From: Methanospirillum sp.
Lineage (GTDB): Archaea; Halobacteriota; Methanomicrobia; Methanomicrobiales; Methanospirillaceae
Reading direction: 5' to 3'
NCBI GenBank assembly: GCA_012728895.1
Contig: JAAYEG010000070.1
Span: forward strand, 1-64,000
DNA: 64,000 nucleotides
Below are positions 33,593 to 42,153 of the stretch, in pieces. The notes under the pieces are model-generated. The model searched no databases. It saw only the letters and a program-made list of their open reading frames with translations, and was not told the DNA's origin. A program made the position numbers and the translations under genes. Numbering within the stretch: position 1 is the first letter of the stretch; the number at the start of each line of letters is the position of its first letter.

Positions 33593-35514
33593 CGCCGCAC
33601 CTCCCGCACGTCGCCGGCCCGGTTCGGACCCTCCAGATTGTGAGGCCTGGTCGGAGCGCGCGATGCCTGCTTTTTGCCGCGCTCCTCGCCGGTCCTCGAG
33701 AGATAGGAGACCACGCCCGCCCCCGCCAGCATCGAGAAGGCGAGGATCCCGCCTCCGGCGAGCAGGCCGAAGACCACGACCCCCAGGCCGGGAAGGGCGC
33801 CCTCGGTCGCGAGCAGCGAACCGACCGGGTCTGAATCCGCCACGGCCCCGCCGAGCTCCGCGGGCCGGTAGCCCTGCTCGCCGGGGAGCGCACTCGCGTT
33901 CGTCTCTGCCGTCGGCTCCTGCCCGGGGCCGCCGGCCGGCCCCTCCCTGGCGGCCATGACGACGGGGTCACCGGCGGCGGGGTCGAGGGTCGCGGGAGCC
34001 GCCGTGGCAGCGGGCGGCTCTGCCGTCGGAAGGAAGGTGACCGTGGTGGGCTCCTCCGTCGGTTCCGTCGGGAGGTCGTTGTAGGGCTCCGTGGTCCGGA
34101 CTGTCACGGGTTCGGTCTCCCCAGCGGTCACGTTCTCCACAGTGACGTTCTCCACGGTCGCGCCCGGGACGGGGGTCAGGTTCCCCGCGGTCGCGTTCAA
34201 GACCACCGTGGCGTTCTCCCCTGCCGCCGGGTCGATCGTCGTCCCGGGATCCGGCGTGGCGGCGGCAGGGTCGGACGGGGCCGGGACGATCTCGACGGGC
34301 GTCGACGCGTAGTCTCCCGCCGTGGTGGTCCCGCCGGTCTGCGCCGTCGTGGACGGCAAGACCACCGTCTGGTCGGCGCTTGTCGGAAGCGGTTCCGTCG
34401 TGGCCGTGCTGGTCACGGACGGCAGGATCGTGACGGCCGGCGTGAAGGTCAGGCCCGGCCCGGAACCTGTCGGCGCCGGGGTGAAGGTCGTTGTCTGCGG
34501 TGTCGTTGTCATGGTGGTTGTCTCCTGCGTGGCGTTCGGTTGTGCAGTGGTCATCGTCGGGGTCGCGGACGGCGTGGGGGTCGGCCCGGTCGCCGTGGAA
34601 CTCGGCGTGGCGGTCACCCGGGGCGTGGTGGTCGACGGGGCGGCGGTGCCGGCCACCCGGAGGACGACGAGCCCGGGGACCATGTAGTCCCCCTCGTCCC
34701 GGATCGCGACCGTGTTCTTCCCGGCCACCAGGTGCGGCCCTACCGCGGTCGTGGCGATCGCGAGGTCGGCGTAGGGCTTCCCGGAGAAGAGGCCGGGGAA
34801 GGCTTTACCGTTGAAGGAGAGCGTGTTCCTGCCCTTGTTGCCGCCGGGGACCACCGAGACCAGGTCCGCGGTCGTCCCCGCCCCCGGAGCGGGGACGTCG
34901 GAGAACACGACCCGGGTCGTGGCCGCGTCCGCGGTGACGCCCCCGGTCGCGTAGATCATGTCGGCCCCCTCCGCGACCCAGTACCGGGTCCCGGTCGAGC
35001 CCCCGTCGAACGCGAGCAGCAGGACCGCCCCCGAGAACGAGATACCGGCGCTCGACGCGGCGTTCGTGACCGTGAAAGCGAGCGGCTTCCCGGGCCGGGC
35101 ATGGCCGGCCGCGCTGTAAACAATGGTGCCGGCCGGATAATCGTACGGCTGTGACCCCTTCCGGTCCGTGTACGTGCGGATGGGCGAGAGGGTCGCGCCG
35201 CCGGCCTTGGCGCGGATCGAGGGCGCGACCCCCTCGGTCCCGTCGTGGCTCCAGGTCCAGAAGAGGTAGACCCAGGCGGTCCGGACAGTCGCATCGGAGG
35301 GGGCGGTGACCGGGAAGGTGACCGTGTAGGTGCCCCCAGGCCCGACCTCGCCACTGTACCGGCTGGTGCCGTGCTCGACCAGGACACTGCCGGTGACCGT
35401 GCCGCTTCCCGCCACAGCGAGCGAGGTCCCGGTGTAGTCGGCGGCGACGGCCGGCACGAGCAGGAGGAGGGCGGCCAGGAGCAGCAGCCCCCGGCAGGAT
35501 GAGTCACTCTTCAT
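33589..35514 (-). CDS. DUF3344 surface protein with long Thr/Pro stalk and membrane anchor
   Basis: A 641-residue protein: signal peptide (RGLLLLAALLLLVPAVAADY), DUF3344 domain (about 25-280, RYWVAEGADMIYATGGVTAD), a Thr/Pro/Ala-rich stalk of about 270 residues (TTTTPQTTTFTPAPTGSG), then a membrane helix (VVVFGLLAGGGILAFSMLAG) and a basic cytoplasmic tail. The stalk is the type expected to be O-glycosylated and to raise the domain above the membrane. ATG 35514 (MKSDSSCRG) overlaps the upstream gene by 11 nt and gives the signal peptide. Function unknown; operon context says transport-associated. Confidence 0.85.
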   Translation of the reverse strand: MKSDSSCRGLLLLAALLLLVPAVAADYTGTSLAVAGSGTVTGSVLVEHGTSRYSGEVGPGGTYTVTFPVTAPSDATVRTAWVYLFWTWSHDGTEGVAPSIRAKAGGATLSPIRTYTDRKGSQPYDYPAGTIVYSAAGHARPGKPLAFTVTNAASSAGISFSGAVLLLAFDGGSTGTRYWVAEGADMIYATGGVTADAATTRVVFSDVPAPGAGTTADLVSVVPGGNKGRNTLSFNGKAFPGLFSGKPYADLAIATTAVGPHLVAGKNTVAIRDEGDYMVPGLVVLRVAGTAAPSTTTPRVTATPSSTATGPTPTPSATPTMTTAQPNATQETTTMTTTPQTTTFTPAPTGSGPGLTFTPAVTILPSVTSTATTEPLPTSADQTVVLPSTTAQTGGTTTAGDYASTPVEIVPAPSDPAAATPDPGTTIDPAAGENATVVLNATAGNLTPVPGATVENVTVENVTAGETEPVTVRTTEPYNDLPTEPTEEPTTVTFLPTAEPPAATAAPATLDPAAGDPVVMAAREGPAGGPGQEPTAETNASALPGEQGYRPAELGGAVADSDPVGSLLATEGALPGLGVVVFGLLAGGGILAFSMLAGAGVVSYLSRTGEERGKKQASRAPTRPHNLEGPNRAGDVREVRR

Positions 35515-37174
35515 CGGCCCTCCCCCGCGCGCCCTGCCGCGCCCTCGCAGGCACCGCCGCTCCCGCGGGCTCCTCCGCAGGGCCCCGGGCGGCGGCGTCC
35601 GTGCGCTCGGCTGCCCGCGAGAGGTAGCGGTAGCTGAAGAGACCCGCGCCGGCGACAACCGAGAAGACCAGGATGCCCGCACCGGCGATCAGGGCGAAGA
35701 GGACCACCGCGGCCCCGGTCCCGACCGGGTCCGCCGTGACCAGCTCCCCGAGTGACGGGGCACCCGGCGCCGCCCCCGCGGGAGCGGGACCGCCTCCCGG
35801 CTCCACGGGGACGCTCGCGTTCGCCGTCGAGGCGGGTTCCTCCTCTGGCCCGGGCGCGGCGGGGGGCGGGATCTCCGCTCCGGCAGGAGAGCCGGTGGCC
35901 ACGGAGGGTTCAGCGGCGGAGGCGGGCGGCGAGTTCGCGGGGACGACCTCCTCTGGAGTCCCGGCAGGGGTCGGCGCAGTCGTCGGCGAAGCCGCCGGCC
36001 AGGTCGTCTCCGCCGTGGCGGCGTTCGTCGTCGCGGTCACCGGGAGCGCGGTCGTGGCCGCGGTCGGAACAGGGGTCGGGACGGCGGTCGGAACAGAGGT
36101 CGGGACGGCGGTCGTGGCCGCGGTCGGAACAGGGGTCGGGACGGCGGTCGGGACGGCGGTCGGGACAGCGGTCGGGACAGCGGTCGGGACGGCGGTCGGA
36201 ACAGGGGTCGGAACAGGGGTCGGAACAGGGGTCGGGACGGCGGTCGGGACGGCGGTCGGAACAGGGGTCTTCGCGTCGGCCAGGGTCTGGACGAGCCCGA
36301 CGAAGACCGGGTGGAGGCGCGTCGCCCCTCCCCGGCCGAACCCGACCGTGTTGGAGGCCCTGACCGCGGATTTCACCCCGTATGTCCGAAGGTCGAAGTA
36401 GCCGCCACTGCTCGCCCCCGCCGCGTCTGTCGCGATGGTCTGCCCGTTCAGCAGCAGGAGGTCGCCGTCCCCCTTCGTGGACGCGATGTAGACCGCGTAG
36501 AGGCGAGCGTCGGTCACCGAGCCCGGGGGAGCCCCCGCCCCGAGAGAGACGCCGGCCGAGTTCTTCCCGGCGGCCTCGTTCAGGTTCTCGTTCCCCTCCG
36601 CGAACCAGTACTCAACCTCGGGTGCCGAGGCGTCCTCGGTGGCGACCGCCAGGACCATGCCGTAGATGCGACCGTCGATCTCGCCGGACGTGGTCGCGGT
36701 GGCCTGGTTCGAACCCGCCCGCACCCGGCCAGTCACGTCGTAGGCGCACCAGTGGACCCCGAACCCGGAGACGTAGGTCATGCTGTTCGTGTCCCCGCCC
36801 CCCCCGAGCGCCCGGCCCCCGAGCGAGGCCCCGTTCAGGGCGGTCTCCAGGCTGCCCGTGTACTCGGGCGTCCCGCCCCAGACGCCGACGTAGAGCCGGG
36901 CGAACCTGACCGTCCCGGCCGGGACCGTGAACGACTGGGAGTATGGTGTCGCGGCAAGGCCGTGCCCCCCGGTCACGGAGACCGTGCCGTGGTGCTTTCC
37001 GTGGGCGACCGTGTGGAGGGGCACGCCGTTCGACGCGTAAACGGCCGCGGCCGGAGCGGCGATGAGCAGGATCACGGTCATAACAGCGAGACAGATCCGC
37101 GCGGGGCCGGCTCCTAAAAGGGTGCGGGTCGTCCGCGGTCCCCGGGTCCCGGAACGCGCCGCGGCCCCCCTCAC
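35504..37174 (-). CDS. DUF3344 surface protein with VPT-repeat stalk and membrane anchor
   Basis: A 556-residue protein: signal peptide (about 20-50, ICLAVMTVILLIAAPAAAVY), DUF3344-type domain (about 50-300, SFTVPAGTVRFARLYVGVWG, VEYWFAEGNENLNEAAG), a stalk with sixteen V-P-T tetrapeptide units, an acidic Pro/Ala-rich segment, a membrane helix (VVLFALIAGAGILVFSVVAG) and a basic tail. GTG 37174 overlaps the previous stop by 4 nt. The membrane-helix region resembles that of the neighbouring 641-residue protein, so these two share one anchor design. Confidence 0.84.
   Translation of the reverse strand: MRGAAARSGTRGPRTTRTLLGAGPARICLAVMTVILLIAAPAAAVYASNGVPLHTVAHGKHHGTVSVTGGHGLAATPYSQSFTVPAGTVRFARLYVGVWGGTPEYTGSLETALNGASLGGRALGGGGDTNSMTYVSGFGVHWCAYDVTGRVRAGSNQATATTSGEIDGRIYGMVLAVATEDASAPEVEYWFAEGNENLNEAAGKNSAGVSLGAGAPPGSVTDARLYAVYIASTKGDGDLLLLNGQTIATDAAGASSGGYFDLRTYGVKSAVRASNTVGFGRGGATRLHPVFVGLVQTLADAKTPVPTAVPTAVPTPVPTPVPTPVPTAVPTAVPTAVPTAVPTAVPTPVPTAATTAVPTSVPTAVPTPVPTAATTALPVTATTNAATAETTWPAASPTTAPTPAGTPEEVVPANSPPASAAEPSVATGSPAGAEIPPPAAPGPEEEPASTANASVPVEPGGGPAPAGAAPGAPSLGELVTADPVGTGAAVVLFALIAGAGILVFSVVAGAGLFSYRYLSRAAERTDAAARGPAEEPAGAAVPARARQGARGRADEE
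36050..36268. repeat. Low-complexity 12-nt tandem repeats (V-P-T units)
   Basis: Sixteen near-identical 12-nt units read as AVPT or PVPT (SVPT once) on the minus strand, split by AATT codons after the twelfth unit. Purity is high (GTCGGGACGGCG and GTCGGAACAGGG variants), so unit number could change by slippage, altering stalk length without breaking the frame. Confidence 0.8.
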
Positions 37175-38268
37175 AGCACCGACCCCCTGACCTTGACCGC
37201 GGTCGAGTACCCGATCAATCCCCCGATGATCCCACCCAGGACGGCGAGGCCGATCTGGAAGACGCTGTACCACGCCGCGTAGGCGATGTGCCAGACGGCC
37301 GGGGCGAACAGGAAGTAGAACGCCCCGTACGACACGAAACCCCGGACGATCCCGATCATGACCGCGGTCCCCCTCCGGTCCGCGTAATCCCCGCCGAGAA
37401 GCATCACGAGCAGGTCGATCGCGACACCCTCCACCAGGTACCACCCGAGCCAGAGCAGGATGTTCGTGCCCCAGATCACCATGGCCACGATCTCCTGGAC
37501 GAAGAAGAGGAGGGTGGCCGTACCCGGTTTCCGGACGAGGTGGACCGCCAGGATGAGCAGCACGGAGGTCGGGACAGTAAAGAGCAGCCCGCCGAACGGG
37601 CCGAGCAGGTCGTTGAAGGTCTGCCAGAACCAGCGGAAGACCACGCCGAGCAGCGCGGCGATCAGCGCGATGGTCACCAGGTCGCTGGTCGTGAACCTCG
37701 TCAGCATGCTCGAGCGGCTGAACACCAGGAGCGCGACGATAAGGACCAGGAGGCTCCCCCCGATCGTCGCGTAGGTGACCCAGGAGAAGGGCGGGACCAC
37801 GACGGCCTCCGCGGTGACGCTCTCTGCCTGCGATACGCCCTCCGCCAGGTAGGTCGCGGTCACCACGAACGGGGCCGGGGTCCGGTACTGGACCGAGGCG
37901 GGTGGGCGCACCCCGAAGGTCATGTTCTGCGACTCGCCCGGCCCGAGGACCGGGACGGAGGCCCGGACCGTCCCGCCGTCCGCCGTGACGCCCGTGAGCG
38001 GTTGCTGGGGGATCGAGACCGGCATCCCGAGCGGGACCGCGACTGCGACGGAGAGGTTGGTGATCGGCACGTCGCCGTTATTCCGGAAGGTGACGCGGAC
38101 CCGCTCGTCCCACGCGGTGCCGGCGACGAGCGTGTCGGCGGCGTACACCTCCTGGTTCTTGACCGGGACCTCGACCGCGAGGACGAGCGGGCCGTCGCCG
38201 GCGAGCGCGGGGGGAACGAGGAGGGCGAGCCCGAGCAGCAGCAGGATGACGGCCGGCGCGCCCCTCAC
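37171..38268 (-). CDS. Secreted-domain/ECF S-component fusion (YkoE-like)
   Basis: A 365-residue two-part protein. Residues 1-23 are a signal peptide (VILLLLGLALLVPPALAG). Residues 25-160 form an extracytoplasmic beta domain with a CARDB/DUF11 pattern (VRVTFRNNGDVPITNLSVAV, GPGESQNMTFGV). A linker helix (about 163-183) leads to a six-helix membrane domain (about 193-365) resembling the ECF S component of the YkoE/ABC_cobalt type (FTTSDLVTIALIAALLGVVF, WGTNILLWLGWYLVEG). The AxxxA motif that docks S on T components is seen at 201-205 (ALIAA). Overlaps 4 nt with both neighbours. Substrate unknown; thiamine or hydroxymethylpyrimidine is the YkoE precedent. Confidence 0.78.
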   Translation of the reverse strand: MRGAPAVILLLLGLALLVPPALAGDGPLVLAVEVPVKNQEVYAADTLVAGTAWDERVRVTFRNNGDVPITNLSVAVAVPLGMPVSIPQQPLTGVTADGGTVRASVPVLGPGESQNMTFGVRPPASVQYRTPAPFVVTATYLAEGVSQAESVTAEAVVVPPFSWVTYATIGGSLLVLIVALLVFSRSSMLTRFTTSDLVTIALIAALLGVVFRWFWQTFNDLLGPFGGLLFTVPTSVLLILAVHLVRKPGTATLLFFVQEIVAMVIWGTNILLWLGWYLVEGVAIDLLVMLLGGDYADRRGTAVMIGIVRGFVSYGAFYFLFAPAVWHIAYAAWYSVFQIGLAVLGGIIGGLIGYSTAVKVRGSVL

Positions 38269-39227
38269 GGCGACCGCCTCCGTGCGTACCAGGCGTAGCC
38301 CCCGGCGATCGCCGCGAGGAGGAGGACCGCGATCACCGCGAACGGGACCTGCCGCCCCTGCTCACGCTCCGCCACCAGGACCGAGACCCCGGTCTCGGAG
38401 ACGGCGGCCCCGTCGTCGTAGGTGAGCTCGAGGGCCGCCGCGAACGGGTGGATATAGGTCTCGTCCCCGCGCTCGAAGACGATCCGGTTCTCGGCCGGTC
38501 CCAGGAACGGCGCCACGTCGAAGGTGTCGATGTCGAGGTACGGGCCGTCCTTGGCCCGCCCGACGTCCTCGCCGAGGAGGCCGTCGTTGAAGAGGAGACG
38601 GTCGCGCTCACCGGCCGTCCCGGCGATCTGCATCGTGGTCAGGGTCGCGCTCTCGAGCCCCGCCGTCTCGATGCTCGCGTTCACCTCGACGATTTCGCGG
38701 TCGATCCTGGTAGCGGGGGCGAGGGCCCTGTTCCCCTCGTAGACGAAGAAGCGGGTGAGCGGCATCGAGCGGTTCTCGACCACGGCCGTCAGGTAGCACG
38801 CGTAGGGCGCCCCGTTGTCGTTCCTGTACCGGGCTTCGACGACGTTCATGCCGGGCCGGACCAGGTCGGTCACGTCGAAGAGGTACGAGGCGACCCCCCA
38901 GGCCGAGACGATGTCGGCGCTCCCGGCGCGCTGCGGGAGCGCCTGCCCGTTCACCGTCACGTCCAGGGTGTCCCCCTCGTTGTAGTTCCAGACCGGGACG
39001 CAGAGCCGTCCGAATGCGACGCGACCCCCCGGGACCTCCATGTACTCGACGTACGGGTTCTCCGAGGTGTACCCATGGCCTCCGGATGCGTACACGCTGC
39101 CGCGGACGGTCCCCTCCGCCACCAGGACGAGCGGGCTCCCCGCCCCCCGCCACTCGCCGGCCGTGACGGCCGGGGCGAGGAGGAGCACGAGGAGCAGGAG
39201 GGCGACGGCCCGGGCGCACGGTCTCAC
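38265..39227 (-). CDS. Secreted protein with DUF3344-like domain and C-terminal membrane anchor
   Basis: A 320-residue protein: signal peptide (VALLLLVLLLAPAVTAGEWR), a beta-rich ectodomain (about 25-285, SYLFDVTDLVRPGMNVVEAR, LTRFFVYEGNRALAPAT) and a C-terminal helix with basic stop (VPFAVIAVLLLAAIAGGYAW, YARRRS). The overall plan (strand-rich, VxGxGGHGY opening, repeated VFxxG and YDVTD-like elements) matches DUF3344, though divergent. It is the second gene of the operon, overlapping the T-component gene and the S-component fusion by 4 nt each, so its product is made beside the transporter. Confidence 0.76.
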   Translation of the reverse strand: MRPCARAVALLLLVLLLAPAVTAGEWRGAGSPLVLVAEGTVRGSVYASGGHGYTSENPYVEYMEVPGGRVAFGRLCVPVWNYNEGDTLDVTVNGQALPQRAGSADIVSAWGVASYLFDVTDLVRPGMNVVEARYRNDNGAPYACYLTAVVENRSMPLTRFFVYEGNRALAPATRIDREIVEVNASIETAGLESATLTTMQIAGTAGERDRLLFNDGLLGEDVGRAKDGPYLDIDTFDVAPFLGPAENRIVFERGDETYIHPFAAALELTYDDGAAVSETGVSVLVAEREQGRQVPFAVIAVLLLAAIAGGYAWYARRRSP

Positions 39228-40087
39228 AGCAGCACGCTCCCGCCGTAGCCGACCGCGGAGAGGAGGGCGGACGTCCCGATCAGGGCCGCGGCATATCCCC
39301 CCACCAGGTAGTCAGCCCGGCCAGGGCGAAGCTCGATCAGCGAGGTGCGCGCCCGAGCAGCCCGGAAGGCCCTCGCGTCGGCGGCGAGCGCGAGCTGCCG
39401 GCCGGAGCGCAAAAGCCCGGTGATCAGGGGGAAGAAGAGGTAGGAGAGGCCGCGTCCCATCCCGACGAGCCCGCGGAGGTTCAGGCCGCGGGCCTGCATG
39501 GCCCTGAGGATCTGTTCGGCCTCGCCGATCATGACCGGGGCGAACGAGACGGCGGCAGAGACCATGAACGCGATCTCCTGGGGGAGGCCGATCGGGCGCC
39601 GCCCGGCCCGGCCCGGGACGATCGAGGAGAGGGCGGCGATCAGATCTCCCGGCTTCGTGGACGCGACGAGGGCGAGAGCGGCGCTGGAGCTCGCGATGAA
39701 GCGGAAGGACTGGACGAGGCCGTAGTAGAGACCCTCCAGGTAGATCGCGATCCCGCCCGTGATCGGGCCGAGGACCGGGAAATCGGCCGGCAGGAGCACG
39801 AGCCGGGGCCCTGTCCCCCAGTAGTAGAAGAAGGCCTGGGAGAGGATCACGCCGAACGCGATCGAGGCGAAGATGAGCAGGAGCGTCCGCACCTGTCCAC
39901 GCGTGGGCCGCAGGAGCGCCCAGAACGGCACGGTCGAGAGGACGAGGAGCCCGAGCAGCAGGGGCGTGCCCACCAGGACGGCCGCGAGAGAGATCGAGAG
40001 CACCCACAGGAGCTTGGTCCTCGGGTCGAGACGGTGGAGCGGCGTCTCGCGCTCGAAAGAGCGGAAGAGGCTCTGCAGGGATGACAT
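39224..40087 (-). CDS. ecfT: ECF transporter T component (EcfT/CbiQ family)
   Basis: A 287-residue membrane protein that transmits ATPase movement to S components. Visible are helices near 25-58 and 65-88, GGIAIYLEGLYYGLVQSFRF, and the two coupling motifs of EcfT: A-R-G at 199-201 (AMQARGLNLRG) and A-R-A at 238-240 (AADARAFRA), both needed to grip the two ATPase subunits. It is the first gene of a six-gene minus-strand operon and diverges from the fused ATPase gene across a 90-bp promoter region. The N-terminal HRLDPRTKLLW is typical. Confidence 0.9.
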   Translation of the reverse strand: MSSLQSLFRSFERETPLHRLDPRTKLLWVLSISLAAVLVGTPLLLGLLVLSTVPFWALLRPTRGQVRTLLLIFASIAFGVILSQAFFYYWGTGPRLVLLPADFPVLGPITGGIAIYLEGLYYGLVQSFRFIASSSAALALVASTKPGDLIAALSSIVPGRAGRRPIGLPQEIAFMVSAAVSFAPVMIGEAEQILRAMQARGLNLRGLVGMGRGLSYLFFPLITGLLRSGRQLALAADARAFRAARARTSLIELRPGRADYLVGGYAAALIGTSALLSAVGYGGSVLL

Positions 40088-40177
40088 CAGGATCGTATAG
40101 TTACCTGCCGCCTAATTAGTGTTACGCAGGCGCTATTTTTGTTTAATAACAGTAATATCCCGTGGAGGCAAATATTA
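40088..40177. promoter_or_regulatory. Divergent promoter of the ECF/DUF3344 operon and its ATPase
   Basis: An AT-rich 40-bp core (CTATTTTTGTTTAATAAC and flanks, about 40131-40158) provides TATA candidates in both directions: TTATTAAAC on the minus strand (about 40141-40149) and CTATTTTTG on the plus strand. GTGGAGGC at 40162-40169 is the ribosome site for ATG 40178. Sharing this region makes joint control of all transporter parts likely. Confidence 0.5.
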
Positions 40178-41848
40178 ATGGTCGTGACCATCCCCCTGCT
40201 CGCCATCGATGACCTCACCTACACCTATCCCCGCACGGACTGGCCGGCGGTGGATGGGGTCTCTTTCACGGTCGAGCCTGGCGAGTTCGTGCTCCTCACC
40301 GGGCCGAGCGGTTGCGGCAAGAGCACCCTCGCCAACCTGGTCAAGGGGCTGATCCGCGAGGGGGCCACCGGGACGATCGCGATCGACGGGGTGCCGACGG
40401 CCTCGCTCGACCCCCCCGACCTCGCCCAGCGGGTCGGGATGGTCTTCCAGAACCCCGACCTCCAGTTCTTCGGCGTGACCGTGCGCGAGGACGTCGCGTT
40501 CGGGCCCGAGAACCTGGGGCTTCCGCGCGACGAGATCAGGGCGCGGGTCGACGACGCCCTGGAGGCGGTGGGGTGCACCCACGTCGCGCGCCGGGTGATC
40601 TCGACCCTCTCGGGCGGCGAGCGGCAGCGGGTCGCGATCGCCGGCGCGCTCGCGATGCGCCCCCGCCTCCTGATCCTGGACGAGCCGACCTCCGACCTGG
40701 ACCCGGGCGGACGGCAGGAGATCCTGGAAGCGCTGGCCGACCTCCGACGGCGCGGGGTCACGATCCTGCTGATCGAGCACAACCTGGAGGAGGTGGCCGA
40801 GTACGCGGACCGCTGCATGGTCATGGACCGGGGCCGGGTCATCGTCGACAGCACGCCGTTCGCGGCGCTCTCGAACCCCGCCGACCGGCTGATCGAGATC
40901 GGGGTCCATCCCCCCCAGCGGTACCGCCTGGCCCGGGCCCTCGGGCTCGGCGAGGCCTCGGACCGGATCCTGCTCGACGCCCTCCGGGCCCGGCCCGCAC
41001 CTGCCGTGCGGTTGGCCCCGTCCGCCGAGGAGAACGGGCGGCCCGCCGCGGTGGTCTTCGAGGGCGTGACCTCGGACCGCGATGGGCGGCAACGGGTGCT
41101 GGATGGGGTCTCGTGCCGGATCGGGGCCGGCGAGTTCGTCGCGATCGTCGGGCGGAACGGGGCGGGCAAGTCGACGCTCGCGGGCCACCTGATCGGCTTC
41201 CTCAGGGCGACGGCGGGGACGGTGCGGGTCGAGGACGAGGACGCGGCCGGTCAGCCGGTCTCCGTCCTGGCCCGCCGGGTCGGGTACCTCTTCCAGAACC
41301 CCGACCACCAGCTCTTCATGGACACGGTCGCCGGCGAGGTCGGGTTCGGCCCCAGAAACTACGGGATCGACGACGTCGAGGGGCGCGTCGGGCGGGCACT
41401 GGAGCAGATCGGGCTCACCGCGTTCGCCGCCCGCCCGCCCCAGTCCCTCTCGCGGGGCCAGCGGCAGCGCGTGGCCGTGGCCTCGATCCTGGCGATGGAG
41501 CCCCGCGTGATGATCCTTGACGAGCCGACGACGGGCCAGGACCGGGGGCACCTCCACGCCCTCCTGAACGACATGGTAGAGCTGCACCGCTCGGGCAGGA
41601 CCGTGCTGCTGATCACGCACGACCTGACCCTGGTCGCTTCCTACGCCGAGCGGGTGCTCGTGATGGACGGGGGACGGCTCGTCTTCGACGGGACGCCGGA
41701 GGCGTTCTTCGACGAGACCGCGCTCCTCGCCTCGCTGGGCTGGAACCCGCCGGTCGCGGTCCGGCTCGGGCGGACACTCGGCTGGAGGGGGGTCCTGACC
41801 CCGGAGGACCTTCTCGCCGGCGAAGGCGGCGACGGGCCAGGTGTGTGA
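40178..41848 (+). CDS. Fused double ECF-type ATPase (EcfA1-EcfA2)
   Basis: A 556-residue fusion of two ABC ATPases. Half 1 (1-245): Walker A GPSGCGKST (42-50), Q-loop MVFQNPDLQF, signature LSGGERQR, Walker B LLILDEPTSDLDP. Half 2 (about 300-540): Walker A GRNGAGKST, YLFQNPDHQLF, signature LSRGQRQR (the second Gly of LSGGQ is Arg) and Walker B VMILDEPTTGQD. The FQNPD segments are typical of ECF/CbiO ATPases. The ATPase should pair with the divergent EcfT. The degenerate second signature suggests one of the two sites may be weak. Confidence 0.92.
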   Translation: MVVTIPLLAIDDLTYTYPRTDWPAVDGVSFTVEPGEFVLLTGPSGCGKSTLANLVKGLIREGATGTIAIDGVPTASLDPPDLAQRVGMVFQNPDLQFFGVTVREDVAFGPENLGLPRDEIRARVDDALEAVGCTHVARRVISTLSGGERQRVAIAGALAMRPRLLILDEPTSDLDPGGRQEILEALADLRRRGVTILLIEHNLEEVAEYADRCMVMDRGRVIVDSTPFAALSNPADRLIEIGVHPPQRYRLARALGLGEASDRILLDALRARPAPAVRLAPSAEENGRPAAVVFEGVTSDRDGRQRVLDGVSCRIGAGEFVAIVGRNGAGKSTLAGHLIGFLRATAGTVRVEDEDAAGQPVSVLARRVGYLFQNPDHQLFMDTVAGEVGFGPRNYGIDDVEGRVGRALEQIGLTAFAARPPQSLSRGQRQRVAVASILAMEPRVMILDEPTTGQDRGHLHALLNDMVELHRSGRTVLLITHDLTLVASYAERVLVMDGGRLVFDGTPEAFFDETALLASLGWNPPVAVRLGRTLGWRGVLTPEDLLAGEGGDGPGV

Positions 41849-42153
41849 ACCCGCGCGAGGGCGGTTGCCGCTACCCGAGCCGACGCAGGAGCCCGGGCGG
41901 CCCGCCCGCACCACCCTCCCCGAACCGTGCGTCGGCTGTGGGTGAGGATATCCCGCGCTCTTTCTCCATTTAAGTAAGAAAAAAAAAGACAATCATAAGA
42001 CATTTATGGTTTGGCGATGGGTACTGATTGTACCACCGGTCCACTCCCCGTCCGCACGACGACCTGATTGGCGGGTGCTCCGGGCGCCGGTACGCCCTGG
42101 GAACGGCGGGCGGCGAATGGGGAGCAGGAGAACCGGTTACCGGAGATGTGTTG
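41849..42153 (+). promoter_or_regulatory. Intergenic leader upstream of the large DUF3344-dockerin gene
   Basis: An A9 run (41979-41987) is followed by AAGACAATCATAAGACA (two AAGACA half-sites, 11 nt apart) and a TATA-like CATTTATGG (42001-42009). The predicted leader is about 125 nt, GC-rich and able to fold, but I recognise no riboswitch in it. AAGACA half-sites also flank the cbiM start. Confidence 0.4.

Noticed and set aside
36050-36268. Repeat block considered as a CRISPR array
   Set aside because: The 12-nt units are contiguous without unique spacers and encode a V-P-T stalk in frame.
41979-41987. A9 run considered as a minus-strand terminator
   Set aside because: No minus-strand gene lies upstream of it in that direction; it is more likely part of the AT-rich promoter region of the dockerin gene.
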